Assembly (NCBI GenBank): GCA_046349955.1
Contig: JAXMBI010000010.1
Coordinates: forward strand, 62,001-126,000
Origin: JBGAPH01 sp046349955
GTDB taxonomy: Bacteria > Planctomycetota > Planctomycetia > Pirellulales > JBGAPH01
Length of the DNA stretch: 64,000 nucleotides
Direction of reading: 5' to 3'
The translations under genes and the position numbers were made by a program. The stretch's first letter is position 1, and each line of letters opens with the position of its first letter. Shown here one piece after another: positions 18,586 through 26,187 of this stretch. Under the pieces are notes generated by a model. It worked only from the letters and a program-made list of their open reading frames with translations, searched no databases and was not told the DNA's origin.

Positions 18586-19761
18586 ATGACCGCCCTGCTG
18601 ATCATTCTCTGGATCCTGGCTTCACTAGGGCACGCGGCGGTCTGGATTTCGCTGATCAACCGGCTGCACGCCACCGCACTGCCGCGGCCGCTCGTGAAGA
18701 CGATTTCGGCCGGCATGCATGCGGTGCTCTTTGGCCTGCCCGCTTGGGCCGGGTGGCGGATGTGGTCGGCTGAGTTCGATCTCGAGCGATTGCTGCCGGA
18801 TGTTCCACAGCGAATCGCCGCCGCGCTCTACCTCGTTCCCTGCTGGGCAGCGGCCCTTGGGCCGCTGCCGCGCTGGCTTTGGGACCGGCTCACCGCCCGG
18901 CCTCCCGCGGTGTTGCGCTCCAATCACACCGCCGACATCGACATTGCCCGCAAGCTTGGGCGACTGCCTGCGGTCGGCCTGCGGGCACAAGTGGCCGCCC
19001 ACGCACCGGGCAACCAGATGTTCCACCTGCACGTTCACGACAAGGTGCTCGCGCTGCCGCGGTTGCCGGCGGCGCTCGAGGGGCTCTCGATCGCACACCT
19101 CTCGGACCTGCACTTTGCGGGGCATGTGGAGCGGGCGTACTTCGACGAAGTGGTGGACCAAACCAACCGCCTCCAGGCCGACCTGGTGGTCGTCACCGGC
19201 GACCTGGTCGACAAGCGAACCTGCATTCCCTGGGTGCCGGCGGTGCTGGGCAGGCTCGAGTCGCGCTACGGCGCCTTCTGCGTGCTCGGCAATCACGACC
19301 TGCGCGTGGGAGACCTCGCGCCGCTCCGCGCGGCCATTGCCGAGGCGGGCTTCGTCGACCTGGGGGGCGCGTGGCGCGTCGTGCAGATTCATGGCGTGCC
19401 CGTCGCTCTGGCCGGAAATGAGTTGCCCTGGCTTGTGCCTGCGGCGGAGATGGCCGACTGCCCCGTGCATGCGGCCACCGGCGGGTTGCGGATCTTGCTC
19501 TCGCATTCCCCCGACCAGCTCGAGTGGGCCCGCCGCCACGACTTCGACCTGGTGCTGGCCGGTCATACGCACGGCGGCCAGATTCGCTTCCCGCTGGTCG
19601 GCCCGATCATCGCGCCCAGCCGCTTCGGCGGCCGCTACGCCTGCGGGGTGTTCAGCGAACCGCCGACGGTGATGCACGTGAGCCGCGGGGTCTCGAGCAT
19701 GTTCCCCGTTCGGCTGCGCTGCCCTCCGGAGTTGGCGAAGCTGACGCTGGTGCGCGGGTAG
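18586..19761 (+). CDS. Membrane-anchored calcineurin-like phosphoesterase (YaeI/YkuE type)
   Basis: The protein is 391 residues from the ATG at 18586. Three hydrophobic segments occupy the first 110 residues, followed by a metallophosphoesterase domain. All motifs are present: HLSDLHFAGHVE (D-x-H), VVTGDLVD (GD), VLGNHDLR (GNHD), LLSHSPDQ and AGHTHGGQ (GHTH). These bind two metals and hydrolyse phosphoesters or pyrophosphates; relatives act on lipid substrates. The membrane segments suggest a lipid-linked substrate. It may be co-transcribed with the PAS-GAF-receiver gene. Confidence 0.85.
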   Translation: MTALLIILWILASLGHAAVWISLINRLHATALPRPLVKTISAGMHAVLFGLPAWAGWRMWSAEFDLERLLPDVPQRIAAALYLVPCWAAALGPLPRWLWDRLTARPPAVLRSNHTADIDIARKLGRLPAVGLRAQVAAHAPGNQMFHLHVHDKVLALPRLPAALEGLSIAHLSDLHFAGHVERAYFDEVVDQTNRLQADLVVVTGDLVDKRTCIPWVPAVLGRLESRYGAFCVLGNHDLRVGDLAPLRAAIAEAGFVDLGGAWRVVQIHGVPVALAGNELPWLVPAAEMADCPVHAATGGLRILLSHSPDQLEWARRHDFDLVLAGHTHGGQIRFPLVGPIIAPSRFGGRYACGVFSEPPTVMHVSRGVSSMFPVRLRCPPELAKLTLVRG

Positions 19762-20071
19762 CAACGGCGCCGGTCACTAGCTCCGCCCCATCGCCGCGCC
19801 GACTCGCACACCGCGCGCGATCTCGCCCGCACGAGGGAAGAGGCGGCGTCGGCGACCCTCCTTGGCACGGAGATATCCTCTTCGCGGTGGTTTCGACCTA
19901 ACCTCGCTGCTCGTAGCACTTCGGGAAACCCCCGGCGCTGAGACACGCGAGCAAAGGGCCTTCTGCTCCCGAATCGGCGCTGTCGGCACAATGCTTGCCA
20001 AAGGAAAAGACACGCATTTTCTGCCGTTTCGGCAGAGCAGCGCTGACCTTTGGCGCCGAGGAGCCTACGCC
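19762..20071. other. Leader region of the triple PEP-CTERM gene
   Basis: About 310 bases. The next reading frame is open through most of it, from 19862, but that upstream part has no ribosome site and looks non-coding. GAGGAG at 20058-20063 is a clear ribosome binding site for the GTG at 20072. Confidence 0.5.
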
Positions 20072-23000
20072 GTGTCCAATCCCCCCCTCACTTCCGTTGT
20101 TCTGAGCACGCAACGCGGGAGCCACGAGGGGGTCGGGCGAGTCGAACAGCGGACGCCGAACAAAGCCTCAACGGCGCGCGCCGTGAGTTCAATTTGCTCT
20201 CGAGGCTGGGCTATGGCCGCGCTCGTCCTGGCGACTTGCCTCGCCTGGGGGCAATCGAGCCGGGCCCAAATCCTCCGCTGGGACAACGGCCAAGTGATCC
20301 CCGGCGCCGAAGGCATCACGCCGGGGCCGGGGGTGCAGTTGGATCAGTGGAACACGGACGCACATAACCTGCGCTTTGCCGATTTCGCCGGAAGCCTGGA
20401 CCTTAGTCAAGCCAACTTCCACGCAAGCTGGCTCGAGAGCGCCCGCTTCACGGGGGCCAATCTCGCGGGCGCCCGCCTCGAGGCAGCGTCGCTGGCTGCG
20501 GCCGACCTCAGCGGGGTGGTGGTGAAGGGGGCGAGTCTCGCAGACATCACCTCGCGAGGCTTCACCCAAGACCAACTCAAATCCACCGCCAGCTACCAGG
20601 CGAAGGATTTGCAAGGCGTTCGGCTGTGGGGCAACGACATGACCGGCTGGGACTTCAGCGGACAGAATCTCAGCGGGGCATTGCTGGGGGAGTTTTGGTT
20701 CATGGGAGGTGCGGGGTCAGTACTGACCAATGCCAACCTGAGCGGCGCCAATCTCACCGGCGCAGACTTGAGTTTGTCGACGCTGACCAACGCGAACCTC
20801 GGTGGGGCAAACCTGAGCGGGGCCCAATGCCAAGACACGGATCTTTCGTCCTCGACACTCGTCGATGCGAACTTGGCGACGGCGTTGCTCTACAACGGAT
20901 CCCTGGCCAACGCGAACTTGTCGAGGGCCAACCTGAGCAAAGCCTATCTGGCCTATGTGTTTCTAACCAAAGCGAATCTGTCGGACTCCGATCTGACCTA
21001 TGCCACGTTTGACTCCCCCAACGACATGAGCGCTGCAAACTTTTCGGGAGCGCTGATCACTGGGGCGCGGTTCTTTGCGAACTACGGTTTTCTCACCAAA
21101 GACCAGCTTTACTCAACTGCGAGTTATGTGGCGAAGGACTTGAGGGACATCGAAGTGCCTTTTGACGCTAACCTTGCCGGCTGGGACTTCAGCGGACAGA
21201 ACCTCAGCGGCTCGAATATGGGCTCGGATTTCGTGACGCTGACCGATGCCAACTTCAGCGGGGCGGATTTGCGCTCGGCGACTGTCCCGCTCTTGACCAC
21301 TGCCATCACGCAAAACACGATTCTGCCCGACGGCAAGATCGCGGGCCTCGACCTGGCGACGAAAGAATTGCTGGCGGTTCGCAACTTTCCTAGCGGAGTT
21401 AGCGTTCAGGACCACCTGACCATGGCCGAAGGCGGCGTTCTGGAACTCCGCTCCGACACTGCTCCCTGGAACTCGACGATCTCCTTCCAAGCCGGTATCC
21501 CGGTCAACCTCGGCGGCACGCTGGAGCTGACCTTCGCCAAAGGCGTGGACCCCGTCAGTCAACTCGGCCACACGCTGCACATCTTTGACTGGACCGGCGT
21601 CTCACCCGCGGGCCAGTTCACCGTCGCGAGCCTCTACGACTGGGACACGAGCGGCCTCTACACCACCGGCGTGGTGACCCTGCTGGCCGCTGGCGGCGCT
21701 ATCGCCGGCGACGCCAACGGCAATGGCAAGGTCGAGATGGAGGACTTCGACATCCTCAAAACCCACTTCGGCGACCCCGGCACGAAGTCCGAAGGCGACG
21801 CCAACGGCGACGGCCGCATCGACCTCAACGACTTCGGCCTGCTCAAGCTCAACTTCGGCAAGAGCGCGCCTGGCAACGTGGCCGTGCCGGAGCCGGCGAC
21901 GTGGGTGCTGGCGATCCTGGGCGGGGTGTGGCTTGCGGCAGGCCGCGTAGGCCGAAGGCGCCGGTCGGCGAGCTTGCCGATGATCGCGGCGCTGCTCCTC
22001 GCCGCGCCTTCCCTCGCCGAAGCCCAAGTCCTCCGCTGGGACAACGGCCAGGTAATTCCCGGCACGGAAGGCATCACGCCGGGGCCGGGGGTCAACCTGA
22101 GCGGGTGGAACACCGAGGGGCACAGGCTATCTTGGGCCGACCTCACGGGCGGTCTCGATCTCACTGGCGCCAATCTGAGCCACAGTTGGTTCGAGAGCGC
22201 CCACTTGGACTTCGCGACGCTCGTCGATGCGAACATCGCAGCGACATTCCTCTACAACGCATCGCTGACGAACGCGAACTTGGAGAGGTCCAACCTGACC
22301 GAGGCGGGCCTGTTCTATACGGATTTAACGAACGCCAACCTTGCAGAGGCGGATCTGAGAAATGCCTATTGCGAGTGGCCGAACTTGCATTCTGCCAACC
22401 TTGCTGGCGCGCTAATCACGGGGATCCGCTTCTACACGGGCTTTAATGGGACGCCGGACCAGTTCTACTCCACGGCGAGCTACCAGACCAAGGATCTGCA
22501 CGGAGTCGCGATCCCGTTTAGCAACCTCTCTGGCTGGGACTTTAGCGGGCAGAACCTCACGGGCGCGGATCTGAGCTACGCGGCGCTGAACATTGCCAAA
22601 CTGAGCGGGGCCAATCTAACGGACGCGAATCTGAAGTCGTCCAACCTGACCAACTCCAACCTATCGGGGAGCAATCTTGCCGGCGCCGACCTGAACGCTT
22701 CGTCGTTCACCGGGGCCGTGGTCGCGGGGGCGGACTTTGGCGGCACGCAGCTCACGGGCGATCAGCTTTACTCCACGGCGAGCTATCAATCGCACGAGTT
22801 GCAGGGGATCGGCCTATCCGCCCATGACCTAAGCGGCTGGAATTTCGTCGGACAGAACCTCACGCAGGCCAACCTGGCGGCGGCGAATCTGAGCGGCGCC
22901 AATCTGGTTGACGTGATCGGGAGCCACGCCAAGTTGTCGGCGGCCAACTTGACGCTGGCCGACCTGCGCGCGGCCCAAGAGTTGGATCTGCGCGGGACCG

Positions 23001-24670
23001 ACACGCGCAACGCGATCTTGCCCGATGGCAAGATCGCGGGCCTCGAACTGGCCGCCGGGGAGCGGCTGGTGGTCCGCAACCAGTCGACGCCCATCGACAT
23101 TCAGGGCCTCTTGAACCTCGCCTCCGCGGACAGCACACTCAAGCTGCAATTCGACGAGGGGCCGTGGAACTCCGGAATCACCTTCTCGGCGGGCATTCCC
23201 GTCCAGTTGGGCGGGCGCCTGGAGTTGGCCTTTGCCCCCGGGGTCGATGTGGATAGCCAGTTTGGCCGCACGTTCAAGATCTTCGACTGGACGGGAGTCG
23301 CCCCGCAGGGTCAGTTCGCTGTCGGAGGACCGTATCTCTGGGACACGAGCCGCCTGTACACAAGCGGCGAGGTCACGCTGGTAACGCCCGAGCCGGCCGC
23401 GCTCACTTTGACGCTGGCGGGACTGTCTGTCGTCGTCCTCGCGGCGCGCCGGCGATGGCGATCGCGCGCGTTCCGTGCGGGGGGGCAAACTTTGCGATGG
23501 CTTGTCGCGCTGTGTTGGACCGCTACGTTTCTTGCGGTTCCGGCCCACGCCCAGGGGACGGCGACGTTTACTCCCTTGGGAGCGAAGCAGACCGTGCCCC
23601 CCTTGCAGCGCGACACGGCGCTCGACCTCTCGGCCGATGGCGACACGATCGTCGGGAGTGAGGAATCAGCCTTCGTCGGCTCGAACCGGCCCTTCGTGTG
23701 GACGCCGACAGGCAAGGTCGGAGTGCCGCAACCGCTCAATCCTCCCGGCTTCGACATCACCATCGGCAGCGCGCGAGGCGTTTCGGCCGATGGCCAAACG
23801 ATTGTCGGGGTCGCCCACATGGACGCCTTCCGCGGCGCCCTGACAGGCACGCACTACATCGTCCCGCCGGTGGGTCCGGTCTTTCGCCTGTACAGCATTG
23901 CCGAAGGGGTCTCCGGCGATGGCAACGCAGTCGCCGGCTGGAGCACTCGCGACACCCTCGAACCTGTCTTTGAGGGCTACGAGGCGATTCGCTGGACTCA
24001 GACCGACGGCTTCCTCGCGCTGGGTGACCTGCCAGGCGGGGTGTATGGCAGCAAGGCCTTCGCCATTTCCGGCGATGGACAGACGATCGTTGGGCAAGGC
24101 GAAGGCCCCAGCGGCCCCGAGGCGTTTCGCTGGACGCAGGCCGAAGGGTTCGTGGGACTTGGAGATTTGCCGGGCGGCGACTTCAACAGCACCGCCCAGG
24201 CGGCCTCAGCCCTGGGCGAGGTCATCGTCGGCCGGGCCACGAGTGCGCTGGGAAGCGAGGCCTTCCGCTGGACCCCTCAAGCCGGAATGGTTGGCGTGGG
24301 CGACCTCCCGGGTGGCGGATTTGACAGCGGCGCCGAGGATGTCTCGGACGACGGCGACCTCCTTGTGGGTTGGGGAACAACCGCCGCAGGGCGTGAAGCC
24401 GCGCTGTGGACCCCGGACTTCGGGATGCGCAGTTTGAGCGACCTTCTGAAGTCCGACTACGGCTTGTCCGTGGCCCTGAGCGGCTGGCGGCTGGAGATCG
24501 CCAGCGCCGTATCCGGCGATGGGCGGACGATCGCCGGCTGGGGCCTGAACCCTGCCGGCCAGTACGAAGCCTGGCGCGTGCAATTCGTGCCTGAGCCGGG
24601 GGCGGTCCTGCTGTTTGGCGCCGGAATCACCCTGTTGACGGCTGCAAGGATGCGGCGCGGCAGACGTTGA
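20072..24670 (+). CDS. Giant secreted protein with three tandem signal-peptide-to-PEP-CTERM modules
   Basis: From the GTG at 20072 (GAGGAG 8 bases upstream) the frame encodes 1532 residues. Module 1 has a signal peptide (about 48-66, ALVLATCLAWGQSSRAQ), a long run of pentapeptide repeats (A[N/D]LSx), a dockerin-like pair (GDANGNGKVEMEDFDILK, GDANGDGRIDLNDFGLLK) and a PEP-CTERM tail at about 605 (VPEPATWVLA, hydrophobic, GRRRR). Module 2 restarts at about 637 with MIAALLLAAPSLAEAQ and a region nearly copying module 1 (LRWDNGQVIPG). More pentapeptide repeats lead to a second tail at about 1104 (TPEPAALTL, hydrophobic, ARRRWR). Module 3 has a hydrophobic leader near 1140-1161 (LVALCWTATFLAVPAHAQ), HAF-type repeats (GLGDLPGG, AFRWTQ, SGDGQTIVG) and a third tail at about 1506 (VPEPGAVLLFG, then RMRRGRR). 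No stop codon separates the modules. Whether it is one polyprotein, cut by exosortase and signal peptidase, or fused genes with internal starts is open. Confidence 0.85.
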   Translation: MSNPPLTSVVLSTQRGSHEGVGRVEQRTPNKASTARAVSSICSRGWAMAALVLATCLAWGQSSRAQILRWDNGQVIPGAEGITPGPGVQLDQWNTDAHNLRFADFAGSLDLSQANFHASWLESARFTGANLAGARLEAASLAAADLSGVVVKGASLADITSRGFTQDQLKSTASYQAKDLQGVRLWGNDMTGWDFSGQNLSGALLGEFWFMGGAGSVLTNANLSGANLTGADLSLSTLTNANLGGANLSGAQCQDTDLSSSTLVDANLATALLYNGSLANANLSRANLSKAYLAYVFLTKANLSDSDLTYATFDSPNDMSAANFSGALITGARFFANYGFLTKDQLYSTASYVAKDLRDIEVPFDANLAGWDFSGQNLSGSNMGSDFVTLTDANFSGADLRSATVPLLTTAITQNTILPDGKIAGLDLATKELLAVRNFPSGVSVQDHLTMAEGGVLELRSDTAPWNSTISFQAGIPVNLGGTLELTFAKGVDPVSQLGHTLHIFDWTGVSPAGQFTVASLYDWDTSGLYTTGVVTLLAAGGAIAGDANGNGKVEMEDFDILKTHFGDPGTKSEGDANGDGRIDLNDFGLLKLNFGKSAPGNVAVPEPATWVLAILGGVWLAAGRVGRRRRSASLPMIAALLLAAPSLAEAQVLRWDNGQVIPGTEGITPGPGVNLSGWNTEGHRLSWADLTGGLDLTGANLSHSWFESAHLDFATLVDANIAATFLYNASLTNANLERSNLTEAGLFYTDLTNANLAEADLRNAYCEWPNLHSANLAGALITGIRFYTGFNGTPDQFYSTASYQTKDLHGVAIPFSNLSGWDFSGQNLTGADLSYAALNIAKLSGANLTDANLKSSNLTNSNLSGSNLAGADLNASSFTGAVVAGADFGGTQLTGDQLYSTASYQSHELQGIGLSAHDLSGWNFVGQNLTQANLAAANLSGANLVDVIGSHAKLSAANLTLADLRAAQELDLRGTDTRNAILPDGKIAGLELAAGERLVVRNQSTPIDIQGLLNLASADSTLKLQFDEGPWNSGITFSAGIPVQLGGRLELAFAPGVDVDSQFGRTFKIFDWTGVAPQGQFAVGGPYLWDTSRLYTSGEVTLVTPEPAALTLTLAGLSVVVLAARRRWRSRAFRAGGQTLRWLVALCWTATFLAVPAHAQGTATFTPLGAKQTVPPLQRDTALDLSADGDTIVGSEESAFVGSNRPFVWTPTGKVGVPQPLNPPGFDITIGSARGVSADGQTIVGVAHMDAFRGALTGTHYIVPPVGPVFRLYSIAEGVSGDGNAVAGWSTRDTLEPVFEGYEAIRWTQTDGFLALGDLPGGVYGSKAFAISGDGQTIVGQGEGPSGPEAFRWTQAEGFVGLGDLPGGDFNSTAQAASALGEVIVGRATSALGSEAFRWTPQAGMVGVGDLPGGGFDSGAEDVSDDGDLLVGWGTTAAGREAALWTPDFGMRSLSDLLKSDYGLSVALSGWRLEIASAVSGDGRTIAGWGLNPAGQYEAWRVQFVPEPGAVLLFGAGITLLTAARMRRGRR

Positions 24671-25067
24671 GGATCCACGCCACGAGGCAATTCCTCGCGA
24701 GCGTGAGTTGTTCAGGGGCAGTCGCGAACATGCGGCTGGGGACCGACCCGCGCTTTACCGGAGCTGGGGGAGCGAGCCTGGCCAGCCTGGCCCTGCTCGG
24801 CAGCCGTCGCCGGCGCTCGTTGATACCCCCGGTGTCGCCGGAGCCACGCTCTGCAATGCTCATGCTGCCCCGCCGGCGCCGTTTTCAGGATCCCCCAGGG
24901 CGAGCCTGCCGAAATAGGCATATTCGCCCTGAAAGGGCGCTCAGATAATAGCCCAGGCGATCAGGGTCCTCGGCAACAGTTTTGTTGAGCCCCAACAGGG
25001 CGACACTGACCAGGGCCAGCGGCAACCCCATCAAACCCAAGGGCGATTCGCTGTCGCCCCTTCGTCG
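24671..25067. other. Intergenic region
   Basis: About 400 bases with no supported gene. A 48-codon minus-strand frame starts near 25032 (MGLPLALVSVALLGLNKT) and has a hydrophobic start, but it has no ribosome site and may be a relic. Confidence 0.4.
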
Positions 25068-25958
25068 TCAGCAGTACTCGTAGTGGAAGTGGGGCGTCAT
25101 CCGTCCGTTTTGGCTCAGCGCGACGGCTAGCCGAAAATAGCCGCCGCCTGGGGAGAAACTGGGCAACTCACTCATCGAGCAGCAAGCCGCTTCGTGATTC
25201 ACATAAGGGAACCGAACGCCGATCGACGGAAACATCGAGATCAGGCTGCACAACAAGCGCTCGTTGCCCAACGACCCTGCCAGCGGGAAAGCAGGGACCC
25301 CGCCAATCTTTGTCGCATCGAAACAAGCCAGATTCCATGCGACCTCGGCCGGCGTTTGGAATTCGAGCTGAAAGGGCGTCACAACGCCCTCGAGCGCCTC
25401 TTCCGGCAAGGGCGAAACGAGATCAATCGACCGATGCCGAACGCCGAACAACGAGGGCAGTTCAATGCTGCGTGGCGGCAGTTCCCGTTCCGAAACTAGG
25501 TGCGTTAGGCCGGCAGGCTGCCATTCCAGGTAAAAGCTGGCAGCGTTCCAATCGTCGCTGTAGGTGTCATCGACGAAGATCAGGAGGGTGCATCCCGGCA
25601 ATCCAGACGCGGGGAACACGGAATCCGTGAAGCAGAACTGCGCCAGGAAGCATCGCGGCGCCCCATTAGGCGAAGTGGGCCATGGCAACTCAGCCGACCG
25701 GTAAGGCACACCTCCGATCTTGGTGACGTGGCGATCGGGCGGCTCGCCGATGGACCACGTGAAAACATCCACCGGCCGCCGTTCGACGTCGAAGAGATGC
25801 GCACCCAGGATATGGCGGTAGTGCTCGATTTCCACCAGCGCGCTCGGGCCGCAAACGTCGCCGAGTTGGGCGAGATCATACGATACGGGGATGATGGGAA
25901 ATTCGCGGCGGAACGCCTCTAAATCGAAGGTATAGGTGCTGTTGGCCGATTGAGCCAT
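25068..25958 (-). CDS. DUF1963 (YwqG-like) family protein
   Basis: The protein is 296 residues from the ATG at 25958, preceded by TAAGGA. An upstream frame to 26114 lacks a ribosome site. It shows the DUF1963 pattern: KIGGVPYRSAELPWPTSPNG near the start of the domain, then CFLAQFCFTD, a short hydrophobic strand TLLIFVDDTY, and a second KIGGVPAFPLAG. This is how YwqG-like proteins, with their repeated GG-x-P-x-W motifs, look. The function of the family is not established; no signal peptide is seen. It is divergent from glnD with about 230 bases between starts. Confidence 0.65.
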   Translation of the reverse strand: MAQSANSTYTFDLEAFRREFPIIPVSYDLAQLGDVCGPSALVEIEHYRHILGAHLFDVERRPVDVFTWSIGEPPDRHVTKIGGVPYRSAELPWPTSPNGAPRCFLAQFCFTDSVFPASGLPGCTLLIFVDDTYSDDWNAASFYLEWQPAGLTHLVSERELPPRSIELPSLFGVRHRSIDLVSPLPEEALEGVVTPFQLEFQTPAEVAWNLACFDATKIGGVPAFPLAGSLGNERLLCSLISMFPSIGVRFPYVNHEAACCSMSELPSFSPGGGYFRLAVALSQNGRMTPHFHYEYC

Positions 25959-26187
25959 TTTCCTTAGTCCGACTCTCGATTTCGGGTTGGAGAGCGCGAC
26001 GGCCGAGCAGTCTTTGTAATGACCAAGCTCGATTGTAACGAATTCGCCAAGCCCCTCACGCACTTGCCCACCCCATCCACTTGCCCGGCCTAGAATTGTG
26101 CGTAAGCTACGCACTCACGGCCCGGCTCGTCTCCTCCCAAACTGGCGGCCCGCCCGTCTCCCTTCACCCGTTGCCTTGGCTCTCCTT

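Noticed and set aside
16746..18716. 656-codon antisense frame opposite the PAS-GAF-receiver gene
   Set aside because: No domain resemblance; the plus strand has canonical PAS, GAF and receiver motifs.
20600..23000. Regularly spaced short repeats that could suggest a CRISPR-like array
   Set aside because: The repetition comes from pentapeptide codons in one continuous frame; units vary and have no spacer structure.
24887..25033. 48-codon minus-strand frame with hydrophobic start
   Set aside because: No ribosome site, no family and no operon context.
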